Of a stretch of DNA of 64,000 nucleotides, positions 52,301 to 64,000 are shown piece after piece (the stretch's first letter is position 1; every line of letters begins with the position of its first letter). A model generated the notes under the pieces. The model did not search any database. It had not been told where the DNA came from and worked only from the letters and a program-made list of their open reading frames with translations. The stretch is from Lineus longissimus (Eukaryota; Nemertea; Pilidiophora; Heteronemertea; Lineidae): contig NC_088311.1 of NCBI RefSeq assembly GCF_910592395.1, forward strand, positions 3,410,501 to 3,474,500, read 5' to 3'. The position numbers and the translations under genes are program-made.

Positions 52301-55300
52301 GTATGCGCAGATAAGGACAGTTTTTGGACGAAAATTAGACGCTGCAGTGTTGGCAGTTCAACATTGTGCCGATAATTTGCCTTTTGTGGAAAGCAAGATG
52401 TCATTTGTGTCCTCCTCGCATGACTTATCTCCTGGCTAAATTTGTGGTCAACCATGAAAAGATGGACCAGCGATTCTGGCATATGTGACCGTTCTTTTGT
52501 AACCATCAGAGCTCTTTCAATCCTGATCATGTTTGAAACCACTACTAGTGATTGCCAATTGCAGCTACTGCAATATTGACGCTTTGCTCCGAGTAAATAT
52601 TTTGTAGATGAACCAGGAGAATACAACTGTACAAATTCTACGATTACGCTTCCAGGAAAAGCGGCTGTAGACAGGTTGAATGATTGGATGCAAGGTCATG
52701 GTGGTGTGATCAGGCAATATGATCATCAGCAAATACACGCATGTCCTAGTTGTAGTTTTGTGTCTGATCGGTGTTAAAGGGTAAATATGTGTTCAGATGC
52801 ATAGGCCACTGAATCCACATATAAGGATCTTTGAGTAAATATTGTAAATTGCTGCTTCTAAGTGCTCATATATTGCATCAAGTCTAATCCTTATCAATCT
52901 AGATCCGCATTCAACACGATTTACAATAAAATCCAGATAACAGGAATGATTGAAAATGCCCCCTCTGCAGTACTCAACCAAGCGGGTAACCAATACTTAT
53001 ATCAGAAATGTACATCTGTTCACAATGAAATGAAGTGCACTCACAAACAGAAATATTCCAGGAAAATATTGATTTCATGATATGAAATATCTCCACGCCC
53101 ACGCGAATATTGTTTTGCAGAGATCGGTGTGTAGAGTCTCTTGTTTCAATCCTTTTGTTATATTCTTCTTTCGAGGTTCCACTTTCCAATCTACCTGTAA
53201 TTCTGTCCAATTAACTTTGTTTGCCTGTGCGGGGGCAGTCATTTGCCTACATATGTTATTGATGATTTTTCGCCAATGCCGCTGGGCCGGTATTGAGTAA
53301 GTCATGGGATGGGTCCAGGCGGGATTGATTGGAAATTTGCCGTGCAAATAATTTGCAGCTGGCTGCGTTATTGATTTCACTTGTTGTTCTAATATTGTTG
53401 AAATCGGTTGGTGAGTTCTGTTCACAACACGTTTCTCTCAGGTGACTGACCGCTTTGGTTTGTTTGGTTTGTCCACTCGGGTTATGGCACATATTATACG
53501 TTATTGCCTTGGCCGACACGTTTGGTCATTTAGAACTACTAATGGTAACATTTTCCCTGGCTAGTCATGTAATGATTTACAATTTCATTCCTAAATGTTG
53601 TTGGCAATTGAAAACAGATGATATCTACCTACATTAGGAAACAGCATTTATTTTGTCATTGGCTCATATGAAAAAGTGAACATCAAGCACGTCTGTGTAG
53701 GGTCAATGTGAAACTTTATCAGTCTAAATTTTCACTTATTTCTAAAGGTGTCCATTAAACAAGTTTTTGAAACAGGTGTATGAACACAGCGGAGGGCGGT
53801 AACTTTGAGCTGTTCTTTTTTATGTGGCAATATTGACACAATCAAGCTAAAACATTTACCCGAGCGTAACTGTACAATTGACTGCTCTCTTCTCATTGTC
53901 ATGCCCGTATCTTGGTAGAAGTGATTAACAAAAGTAACGGCGTTAAAACATAGACAAAGTCTTAACTTCTGTGCCCATTTTTTTCATTCTTTTGTTTAGC
54001 CCCTATCTCTCATTGCGAAAACAAAAAAAAATCAAATGTTTACCAAGACACAACTCCTCCGTACAAATTTCTTTCTATTGTTAAACCCGTATAGCCACAT
54101 GAAGTAACAAAAAAGTGAAAAAATGACCCAGCTCCCAACCAATCTATAAAAAATGCCGAATATTCTACGCTGAACTCTCGGACAATATGCCCCTATAAGT
54201 GCTACGTGATTTGGCTGGCGTCCATCCAACTTATTATGAATTCAGGTCCCTAACAAACGACCCCTATGTTATGACTGTGTGATCAAATTATTCCGATCCT
54301 GTGGGGGCCCTGGGCAAAATCATGCCACTATTTCCACACGCCTACGCAGTTGAACTAAACTGTCCACTTTAATAGTACTTTATCACCTACGTGTAGACGC
54401 TATTAAGCTGGTTTTGGTGCCTCTGTGTCATAGGCCTATGCTCATAATGTAGGCCTCAGGTACAGGCGCCCTTCAACCGGGTACAGCTCTACAAAGTATA
54501 TTAGGCAAAGAAGTCTTTTCAAACTGGAGTTTCTGCCAATTTGTGTTTTGCTTTCGATATGTATGCCTTTGTGTTTGATCATCATAAAAAGTAGCCTACT
54601 TTAATGCATGTCCTACAAGTTGGCCTGTGACTTTATACTAGGCCATGCCTGAAGTCCCAGGCATAACCTATCTCGATGAAGTACCCATTGGCATATTGAT
54701 ATTTTGATAGCTATAGGCCTTACCAAAACTGTTGCGATATCAAAATATAAAGTCATCATATAACAGTGGTTATGTAGAAATGGTAGGATCAATTGTACTA
54801 CTTGTTAATTCATATATGCATGTCATGGTGGGGAACATAATTGCCTATTTAAGGTAATTTTTCAACAGCCATAACACAGACAGCGCTAATTTTAACCCTA
54901 GTTACACTCCCACTCATCCGACATGCCAAACCTATTTTATCTGTTTGGGGTCAAGGGTTCGAAGCCTGGTAATTTGAGGTTCACGTTTCTTTCAAACAAG
55001 TTCAAATTGTCTCTTTATTTGGAACTTTTTTTGTGGGTGTTGTGACTGCTCTGTTGGTAGACCACAAATGTTACAGAAGTTGCCATGCATTGTGGTTCTG
55101 AGTTCAGATGTTCACTCCTATTCATCCAAAACTAATGACATGAATGATGTCCCAGTTTTGGAAACCCAGAGGGTATACATTTCCATTTGATATTTTGCTG
55201 GGAGTCTCATGATGAGAACTAGGCCTCTGATTGCTATGGATGTTGTGAGGCTATAGACTTGCAAGTAAAACTCAATGAGGCTGTAATAGTTGAAGACTTT

Positions 55301-56255
55301 CACTCAGTCAAGTACCATCTTGCTGGTGCAATCACAGCCGCTCAAGCCTAATGAAACATAATAAAGAAGTTCAAGCATTTAAACAAAAAAACATTTTACG
55401 ATAGACCTCTACCAATGTCTAATCAGGAAGGATTTTTGGCAAAATTGACTTTCATGATAAGTCTATAAAAAACGAAACCAGGAGGCCTAGACAGCCAAAA
55501 TGCCCTGCTTAGGCAATTTTGGTTACCCTTGGTCTACTGTTTGACCTTTTAAATGTTGTGGTCCAGTTCCACACTTGACATCCAACACATGACTCATTCG
55601 AAGTCCTGGTTTGTGCCGGTGGCCTGATTTCAATTATCATATTATAGGATGTCAGATGATTGTAATTGTACCAGGATTATGTGATTGTGATTGTTCTAAT
55701 ATTGCCTTATATCACGATCAAATTTTTTTTATATGTAATGCTAATAGTTGAGATCCTAGAAATGGTTATGTAGGATCAATTTCCATAATGGATAGATATG
55801 AATCTAATGTTTGTATCCATCTATTCGATCAATTGTTAAGTAACTTTCATTATGCAGCTCAGTCAGTGACTAACTGAAATTGGAGAATTCGACGAAAAGA
55901 TTTTCAAATATGCTTTGTTTTCTCTTTACAGGTGACGGATTTCCTCTCCGGAAAATCACCGCTGACTCTGATGATGCGTCTTGGTGACCACATGATGTTC
56001 GTCGAACTACAACTCTCCACAACACCTCAGAACGTACGTCGCACAATGTCCGTATCTAGTCCAATCAAGCCCACTGCGAGCCGGCCTATTCCACAGGTGC
56101 AATCTCTCCCGACCCCAGCCCTTCCCCGGGAAGCCACCACTTGTACAGCTAGTCCTAAGAACGTTCCTATACTGGACGGGTCGGCCATTGCTAAGGCCAG
56201 TCGCAACTTATCACAGAGATTAAAAGAATTATCGCACACATCATTTTCAAATAAG
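37321..56255 (+). CDS. MIDN: Midnolin (5' part: ubiquitin-like domain and first conserved downstream block), 3' incomplete
   Basis: Midnolin (fly homologue stuxnet) carries nuclear proteins to the proteasome for ubiquitin-independent degradation. Exons: 37321-37550, 37716-37803, 38673-38729, 55932-56255; all junctions are GT-AG and phases match, giving 233 codons. The start ATG has context cacaaaATGG. The ubiquitin-like domain (about residues 25-105) shows [39 protein letters not shown] and [14 protein letters not shown], close to vertebrate midnolin. The linker [13 protein letters not shown] precedes [20 protein letters not shown] and MMFVELQLS, the most conserved block, which I take as the start of the substrate-capture (Catch) region. 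Exon 4 continues as a P/S/T-rich segment ending [17 protein letters not shown]. The rest of the Catch region and the C-terminal proteasome-binding helix were not found before 64000. Confidence 0.9.
37804..38672 (+). other. MIDN intron 2 (869 bp)
   Basis: An ordinary AT-rich intron between gtaaga and gcattttcag. It holds a short tandem repeat at 38198-38281 and nothing else I can identify. Confidence 0.8.
38198..38281 (+). repeat. 28-bp tandem repeat, 3 copies
   Basis: The unit gatggactgataatgtatg plus gtggcctgt-type ending repeats three times with one mismatch (gtatgatgg in copy 2). It lies inside MIDN intron 2 and could be length-polymorphic. Confidence 0.85.
38757..38960 (+). repeat. Dispersed-repeat-like element with CGTCCGTCGT-rich start
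   Basis: Begins with a pyrimidine/CG-rich run (gtccgtcgtccgttgtcc, cgtcgtcatcgtcgtccgtc), then ttaacttttgacaaaa and ttgacctagaaggttcgtac. This combination recalls a repeat family seen in several marine invertebrate genomes. It is non-coding. Limits and family are tentative. Confidence 0.35.
46588..47475 (+). repeat. Diverged direct repeats of about 60-65 bp, at least three copies
   Basis: Copies start near 46588, 47143 and 47303, with a weaker one near 47450. The shared core is tgcctatccctttggg, then tgcttc, then aggttaggtcatg and an a/g-rich end (caagaaag). The last two copies also share an upstream phrase with a run like gcaaaatgtcagaa. They lie within MIDN intron 3 and have no coding frame. 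Confidence 0.6.
49838..50230 (+). repeat. Degenerate tandem repeat, period near 190 bp
   Basis: Around 49842 and 50037 the same order appears: gggacttca, then a gaacaaggccttctcagct-like phrase, ttcag, caatgacaagga, and a gtgataaccatt/atgatagccact phrase. A weaker third copy (gtggacttctctgcttgcac, ccaatgacac) starts near 50167. Non-coding, within MIDN intron 3. Confidence 0.5.
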
Positions 56256-59200
56256 GTAAGAAAATGTAACTGCTTATACCTTTACTTTACATTTACGTTA
56301 CACAAGTGATTTAAATCGCTATTGCCTATGATCACATGCAACAAAAATTGCTGTCTGACTGTGACCCCAATGCCGGTGCCCCTTCCGCTTCCCATGGCCA
56401 TTATGACCAAATTATCATCCTGTAACGAGAGCACTCTGAGAGTCTCGCACGAGTAGGATGTCGATCATTGAGTGACGTTAATAAGTTTCGGGCTCATGCG
56501 ATATGCGTGGGCGGACCAATTGATCCCACTCTCCGTGGATTGATCCCACATCTTCGCCTCCGGGGCGACTGAGACTGACAGCTATTCTTCAGATTTTTTC
56601 AACTCCCCAATCTCATCCAAAGAAACGCATTGTAATTTTTGTAGGTCACGGTGCATATTACTGACGTTTGTTGTCAGTGACAATAATGTCCTATACACTC
56701 TTAAAGTAAAATAAATGTGCAGCCCACTTAAACTCCTAGCTCTTTTAGAGCTACTTAACGTTACTCTAATCAAATCGGCAGACGTCATCATTAAACCCCC
56801 CCATTACTAGTGCAAGGATTTTTTTTGAAAAAGTAACACCCTCTTCTACTTCCTTTAAAAACTTTCACCGTGAAGTCATCAATCCTGATTACGAAAAAAA
56901 CCCATCCCTATTGGCAACGATAATTCAAAAGTGACAACGGGAAAAGGTCACAATTTCCATCGAGTGACATAGTGTCATTGATTCATCGTATGTCGTGCAA
57001 GGGGGACTTCCTTTTTCTAGGCGGAAATGCCACGAAAGCCACAGTTTCTCACTTTACAAAGGTTAATGGAAACGTTGACATTCAGAGCTAACGATCTTCC
57101 AATATGCAGACTTTTCTCCAGCGAGATTGATGCACATTGTATTGCCATCGCAGTTAGAAAGGTTAAAGATGTGCCATTTGTCTAAATCGCTCTTCTGTAA
57201 CTGAGAAGTGTAATCAGTGAAACTGGATTATTGCATTATCTTATGTATTGCTTGGTAAACCCAGATGATTTAATTAAACCAGAATGCTGGTATATTCAAT
57301 CGTCATCTAATAGATTTTGTGCAAAGGGATTGTGTGTATCACTGCGAGTGTGAGGTCGATTGGGGGCTGTACGTACAGACCTTTTTCTGATTTATCAGTA
57401 CTACTTCCAATCAAGATAAAACCTAGCTATTATGGGTTATACCAACAAATGAGATATCTTTATGTTCCACTTAACAGCAATTATAATTCGAGATTGCAGC
57501 AATTCAGATTGCGTGTTTGCGTGGCACTTTAGACTGTTCGCTGAACGGGTGACTATGGACTGTCATGTCTCTTACCCATCTCTACTTCCTGTGCATTACT
57601 GGCTATAAAATCATAACAAGCGATATCGGATGCTCTCCATGAGGACCTTATAACAGATAAACCAAACTGACTCCCACACACCAATAATCATTGGCAAACA
57701 AATAAAGAACACTGAAGCTGCCATCAAAGTGACCATTAGCGCCCAGTTTAATGCATGGCAGATTTACGATGGGACGACATTGTCATAGCGCAGACAAAAG
57801 CGCAGATTTTTCATGAAAAATCACAATTTGGCGATAGTAACAATCTGAATGGCAGTAATTAAGAAACCTGTGATGATAATTAAGTGAGGTAATTAGCCCG
57901 GTGATTTTACGGTCAAATGGCCTGGCGGGAAATAGCTAAGTACCTCATAGACTTATTCATACACGCTCTTGTCCCGTGTTCCGATCTGCTTTATGACAAG
58001 TTGCAAGACCTGACAATATTGCTGTGACTTTGGGGCATATGGCTGGAGAACTCTTAAGACAGAAGGGGAGGCTTACACCTCCGTGGGGCACTGCAGCAAG
58101 TTTGGCGCACAACAATACTGTACAGATTTAGCGCCCGAAGCCATCGCCTTAGGCAGTACAATCATCTTGCCTCATGTCCCAAACAAAAAATCAAATTTTT
58201 CATCCGATTGACGATTGTACTTGAGCTTTGCTCCCGAGCACAAGCTGTAACCAAGGTCAAAACCAAACTGATGTCTTCCACTGGTTTTACCTAATTACAT
58301 TTGCAAACATGGTGGGGTGAAGGTTTGTAATATTCTTTAATAAGGTTTAACAATTGCGTGTGTTGTATAATTAACATTGTCCAATTATTGATGGAAATCA
58401 TGTCGCTTGTACACTCCGGGATGCCCAATGGGTTTCTTTCCAAGAGACCTGAGGGGGCAAAGAAATCCTCATCTGCCAAGTTAGCGATGTTGCAGGCTCT
58501 TCTTTCAGACTCCTACACCTAAGGAATAAATTAGAAAACAGAGACGCAAAGATGAGTTTTTTTTCGGAGAAATCTGTTGTTGCCCTTTTACCATTTCATA
58601 GCCTGCGAAGTTGGATTGAGGCAATGTACTTTGACAATTACAATGTAGAAATGTGGAAACAAAAGACTGAGCCAATTTGTTGGATAATTTTATGGAAAAA
58701 ATACTGTTGCCGTCAGCATTCTGAACACTTCAATATGTTTTGGCCAAGCTATCTGAGGGAGACGTAAGTGTATGAATCAAAGACTAAGAGAGTTTAGGCT
58801 ATTCTTGCTTCATTGCCGGAAGGACCAACCTTTGCATACATGCAGCTAATGTAACAACCTTTCCAGTTTGAAATTTGCAAACTAGTCTTCTAAGTTTAAA
58901 ATGAGAATTTTAAAATGAGATTCGTTTTCCAAAAGCTCTCATAACTCATTAGGATCTAATGGGTTGAAGGTAATGGCCAGTTACATGTTCTTTAGAGAAC
59001 AATGGGGATCGTAGCACTAAGGGTCCATTATTTACTTGAATAATAAAGGACCAATACTAACAGATGTTAGGGACAGACCCTCGTGAACTCTTATCATGAG
59101 GGACCACGTTTGTGGGACACAATTAAAAATGTAAATTTTCATCAGATACTTTAAGATATACAAAGAAGATGACATCCAGTCTGTTTTAACAAAAAGTCCC

Positions 59201-62200
59201 TGTCAGGGTTTACAGGGAGATTTTCGCTACCTTAACTTGGTAATGTATCATTTTGAGAGCCCTGAGGCGAGGGTCTCAAAAACCCACACACCCACTTAAC
59301 AGGTTGTCAGAAGTGAATCTGATCCCTTTTTGCAAATCTGACACCCTTTATCCCCGGATTCTAAGAGCCTTATGTCACCTTATGAAGGCGTGGTTGGGAA
59401 ACATGACTAGACACAGAGAAAGGGTAGGTCGTCTAAGATAGGAGACTGTATGGCTACTTAGTAAAGTCTCTGAAGATTGTGTTTTTGACTGTGATTTTGA
59501 CCGAAAAATTTCGAAAAGTGCATACTGAGAGCATCTTGCCTGCTCCCCCGCCCCATCCCAAGGCCAAAAAGCTATGTACGCCCCGGAATAACCAATATCA
59601 ATTCTGTTTGTAAAGTCAATCCTATACCATGTATTAGTATCATAACTTACTCCCTCGCATCTACAAACACCAACCATAGAAACCCTTTAATCTCAGACAC
59701 CAATGATTGTGTCTTAACGACAGCCACCCTCGCTTCATTGCCGACATATTACAGAAAGTGCCAGATCAAAGCACCTAAGATTGTCATCGTTTTCTATCCA
59801 CCCCCGCGAAATCCAATAGACTTATTCGTCTTCCCCTACGTTATATAAGTTCTGGTGGATCAGACCCGCTCGTGCAGTGGATAAGTATCGTGGGCTGCTG
59901 AATACGAAATTAGCACTTTTCAATCAATTACGGAATTCTCGATGATGCTGATGCTCATTTTACTGTCATAACTGTCATACTGTGATACCTGGTGGTGTGA
60001 TGTAGTGTTGTTATAGAGGTCAAGATTAGTGTGAAGAAATTGCTATAAATTGCTTCAGGAAATTTGGCACCAAGTTTATGCAGAGATATTATTTTAACTC
60101 TCCTGCCTAATTTCTAAGCAGTTTCAAACTTTTAGCAGGCTAGGTTTCTTCAAACATATTATATGTGTAGGCATAGCATTTCTTGGCCCCCATTGCCTTG
60201 ATCTCTCATAAGCACAGATATCCAACCCCCATTGATTATTTGTGATTATTTGTTGTGGGATTGAACAGCCGATTATCTGACCACAAAATAACACCGCCCA
60301 CGCTCTCCTGTCGAATCCAGACATGAATATGCTAACGCTAACACTTCTATAGGCCTACCCCGTATTCCTAATTCAACGTAATTATCTTCAATACATACAG
60401 GTGGGTTAAGATTTACGGCCTCAAAGCCGGTTGGCGAGCCTCCAATGTTTAGAAATTGGCCATGGCCAAACTAAACCTGCGTAAATTAAAAAGTCTGTTT
60501 ATCAACAAACCAGGATCTAACTCCTACATACATATATTTTCATGGCGTCTCAAGTTGGTGATATATTTGTATTGATATGTGACAAATTGTACATGATATT
60601 GTGGTGAACATCGGTGAAATTTCCATAGTGTCAAAATGTCCTTATTAGGAAAGCTGTGAATTGGACAGGTTCATCTGGGGGTAAATCTCATTGTGTTGAT
60701 ATGATATCGAACAGGATCTGTCATAACTTGTGTGGGTTAAAAAAATAAATCACATTTCAGTGGTCCACTTAACCACTTAAGAACTAGATCCCTTTGTAAT
60801 ATTTCAACCGAGACATCTCCTTCATGTTTCATAGAAATCGGTGTGTGACCTCAAGTCGTGCACTGCAAACATTTCTTGAGCATAGCCAACTGCCAATACC
60901 CTCTCGCTCTGTAGCAGAGCGCCGAAGAAATCCAAGCAAGAGTGAGATTTCATCTATGCCCGTGTGTGGGAGTCCAAATCTTTTTATTCAGTTCATGACA
61001 TTTCAAGGCCTTCACCTGCCAAGGCCTACCTGCAGCTTAGGAAAAAGTCAAAAAGTTTACCTTCGACAAAACAGACTCATCCATTATTGCTTCCCTGTTG
61101 GCCAAGAAACATGTTTCATAGGCTTAGATGGTAGGCTAACCCTAAGCCAAGCATATAGAGTTGAGTCTGCACTGAGTAATGCTGGCCAGTTCATTGGACA
61201 GACTACAAAAGTTAAGAATGCTTTAGAGACTTGGCAAAGGACCATATAAAGTCTTGTAGATCATTCAAAGTTCCCCCACATTTACCATACTTATTCCACA
61301 TTCCAACCATTTTAGGCCACACTGCAAAACAAGTGACGAGCACTTATTTGGCATCATTCAAATTAGACGATGTCAAAAAACAATGTCATTATCTTATAAA
61401 CACACTTAAGATACAATTCTGAACTTGATTGCTAAGATATTTATTGCATTACACTTTGAGAGTTGAGATATAACTTTCATTGCTCATTTCATTGCTTTCA
61501 TTTCCACAAGCAGGTGCTCGACGTCCACCCACCACATTCATGGCCTCTCAGGATCCAAAGAACATTGGCATACCGGTACTTGAATTGAATTTCTTTATGG
61601 CAAAGTCTCAGCTAGCAATTTCTGAGTGGTTGAATTTCACTCCCACTCGATAAAAAAAGAGATTGAAAACTAACCTACTTTTTAATGAGTGATGTCCCGA
61701 TAATGGAGAATGATACTAAATAAAACAAGTAGGCGTTTCATTAAAGTGTGAGGAATGGGCTTGGTTGAGGGAAAGAACAATTTCATTACTTTTTGATGTG
61801 TACCAATTAGCTACGACTAATTCAAATGAAGGTTTCATCAGCTTTGACTCTGCATAAAGGCAGTCTGTGACATTATGACACAATGCACAATGCATGACGC
61901 ATTGCATGGTGTAAAGTTGTCGTGTCATCAGGAGCTGTAGAAACTTACAGTTCTTCCTGAAAATGAACCAAAGTTTTGATTTGGTAGTAAAGGAGTACAA
62001 GGGAAAAGAGCCATCCTACATTCGCCCGCCTTTCCTAATGGTTGCTATATACAAGCCAAGCACTGACTGAAGCCAGACAAGGATGTTATCGAATATTCAA
62101 GCCAAGGGTCCAAGGGTGAAAACAAAACCTTGAGGCGTATCAATAACGCTCTTCCTTTCCATTATGTGTGGGCGGGTGTCGATACATCTTTGTATAACGC

Positions 62201-64000
62201 CTTGTGAAATAATTCACTTGCAGTGACAGGGCCGCTGTGTCGACATTGTTGTTCAAATACTGTGGCGTAGGAAAAGTCCTGGCTGCGTTGATTAAAGGGC
62301 TTCGCTGTTGGTATAGTGGTGGCTCTATTTCAATTACAAATATCAAATTTTTAACCAATGGTGTTGGTCTTGATATAATTGAGGTACTCGAGAGTGCAAA
62401 AACATATTGATAGTTGTGTATGTTCTTTGATGACGCCATTCTGTGGTTGGCACACTCAACCATGAAAACATACTAATACATAATGTAGTTCTATAGATAT
62501 TTTGGAAAATTAAGTATGCATTGGGGATTTAACAGTGCAGGCACAGGGCCAAGTTGATTGATTGCTTTAGTGCAATGTGCCTTGGTGATAACCTTTAAAA
62601 ATACCCGATGGGGTCTGTTGTCCTGTTAACTCAAATGTCAGCTGTCATACCCAGGAAATGGCATTGGTTTATCAAATGGCACAATGTTAGAATATGTGAT
62701 GGTGTTGGTGTAGTGTTCAGTGGGAGCATGGTTTGCCTATTCTAATTTCCATTTGTGCATCCTATTCCATTTGTAATAGGATGCTGGCTAGCTTGCTCTA
62801 CTTTTGGGCCAGTCCTTCCCACTTCTTGTGAAGTTTTATGATAAAAAAATATCATCAAAAGTCGTAAGAATGCTTCTGAACAAGATAATCATTAATCAAT
62901 TAAATCTGCAACAAGTATTCCTTCTGGAACACCATTTAGAACTTAGAAACAGCCATCATTTCAAAACATTTGCCGGTCCATTAGCTTTTGAGTTGGTTTA
63001 CCTGTGACCTCAGGCTAAAGGGCCTGAGAGACCTTGGAGAATAAAGGTCACCTTTCTACTTATAGGCCTGAAGTTGTATAAAAAACTGATGATGATATTG
63101 ATGGTTGTATCTTATTTGGTCTATAAATAGCTGAAAGTGACGCCATACATAGTTTACTAAGATTGCCGCTTCTTATTGTCACTTCGAGCATAAAAAGTGA
63201 ATAACGTCATATTCAGATTTATCGAGGTAATCCAGTTTTAGAAAAGGACGGAAATAACCCAAGCGAAATTTGAAGATCAAAATGAAGCAAAATAAAGGTC
63301 ACCACATTGGAAAAATCGCCTCCAATGAATCTGGCCACAATATCAGAGAATAGCTTGAGACCAAAATAGAAAAAAAGGCTGCTAAAAAAGTTTGTCATTT
63401 TGTCAAAAAATGGCTCAGCACCACCATCCGTTTGACGTCAATTGAATGTCATATTGACCTATTCCCACCATTGTACGCCACTTCTTTACCACGCATAAAA
63501 ACAGGGGACGTCTGCTGTCCCACTCTCATCGTAATCCCATCATAATCAGCACCAGACAATGACTGACAACCGTGCTACAATGACGGAACGATAGCGTCAA
63601 TGCTGCACACATAATTCCCTCCTTTCAAATTTCGCACAACAGATTTTCAACCTGCTCCGACCCCTGTCCTTGAGTAGGTGTCATAATCTCACATAGCTCA
63701 CACCCGAGGCGTGAAACTCGATAACACATGTGATGCAACTAAAGCACAATGACGCGAAGACATTGAATCTCGTAAGATACTCCCTGAAGCAAAGATGACC
63801 TCTTCTTAATTAATTGCTTCTTAATCTCATTCCTGATCTAACGAGATGGAAGACATTTTTTGTCAGGGATGATCCTGCTTGTGACCTCTGGCGATTCCAA
63901 GCGCCAGCGGCCATAGGCAGTGTTCAAGGCTGATAAAGCGGCCATCAGTGCCAAGCTTTGCGTTAATTCTCTGAAAATCAATTAGCAATCTGCTCGCGTG
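56256..64000 (+). other. MIDN intron 4 (5' part), no further exon recognised
   Basis: Begins with the donor gtaaga after AATAAG. No exon encoding the remaining midnolin sequence was found up to the window edge, so the intron is probably at least 7.7 kb. The + strand frame at 60824-61249 (141 codons) has no resemblance to midnolin. A tRNA-like A-box segment is at 59868-59911. A palindromic CRE (tgacgtca) is at 63433-63440. Confidence 0.55.
59868..59911 (+). repeat. Possible truncated tRNA-derived SINE head
   Basis: gctcgtgcagtggataag followed by gtgggctgctgaatacga resembles the 5' half of a tRNA: an A box and an anticodon-arm-like stretch. No B box follows. It could be a decayed SINE fragment or chance. 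Confidence 0.25.

Larger units (their letters stand above)
38730..55931 (+). other. MIDN intron 3 (17.2 kb)
   Basis: It separates the linker exon from the exon encoding the main conserved block. The donor is gtgagt and the acceptor is tctctttacag. I scanned both strands for nested genes. Open frames are short, AT-rich and without recognisable domains or splice partners. Repeats are listed separately. A palindromic CRE (tgacgtca) lies at 41542-41549. Confidence 0.75.

Noticed and set aside
54950-54975. B-box-like gggttcgaagcc, considered as a tRNA gene
   Set aside because: No A box at the right distance and no foldable cloverleaf.
60824-61249. 141-codon frame that might be a nested gene or a further MIDN exon
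   Set aside because: The residues do not match midnolin, and no other domain is apparent. It could be a fragment of an old mobile element, but nothing proves this.
61514-61590. Acceptor-like ccacaagcag followed by open sequence, considered as MIDN exon 5
   Set aside because: In the required phase it hits a stop after about 24 codons and lacks the expected conserved midnolin segment.

Overview
The window is nuclear DNA from an animal. Genes are split by GT-AG introns, spacers are AT-rich, and there are SINE-like and other repeats. Two of the genes belong to animal-specific families. The sequence alone does not fix the species. A large apolipophorin-type lipoprotein carrying a C-terminal von Willebrand D domain, together with intron sizes and repeat types, suggests a marine invertebrate. 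Echinoderm, hemichordate or a lophotrochozoan such as a mollusc are all possible.

Region 1 (1-26.4 kb, + strand) is most of a giant secreted lipid-transport gene of the apolipoprotein B / apolipophorin family. I could join 20 exons (264-25901) with consensus splice sites and matching phases into one open frame of 6,830 codons plus a stop. The signal peptide and the first part of the lipid-transfer domain lie upstream of the window. Order: vitellogenin-type N-terminal lipid-transfer module, a furin-type RSKR site, a very long beta-rich lipid-binding region encoded mainly by one 13.4-kb exon, an amphipathic helical region, a vWD domain, a degenerate vWA-like domain and a short tail. Two internal tandem arrays stand out: 14 units of about 55 residues and 5 units of 48-49 residues.

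Region 2 (26.4-37.2 kb) is mostly intergenic. It holds a small gene on the - strand (27.1-28.1 kb, perhaps from 28.7 kb) for a histidine-rich single-pass membrane protein of unknown function. Its 3' end converges on that of the lipoprotein gene. A tRNA-derived SINE, a foldback repeat, a transposon-like patch and candidate promoter elements for the next gene follow.

Region 3 (37.3-64 kb, + strand) is the 5' part of a midnolin (MIDN; fly stuxnet) gene. Four coding exons encode the ubiquitin-like domain and the first conserved downstream block. The third and fourth exons are separated by a 17.2-kb intron. The rest of MIDN must lie beyond 64 kb. The large intron and the 3' flank hold only local repeats and no other gene I can support.

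The three genes do not form an obvious functional unit. The lipoprotein acts in extracellular lipid transport, and midnolin acts in proteasomal turnover of nuclear proteins.
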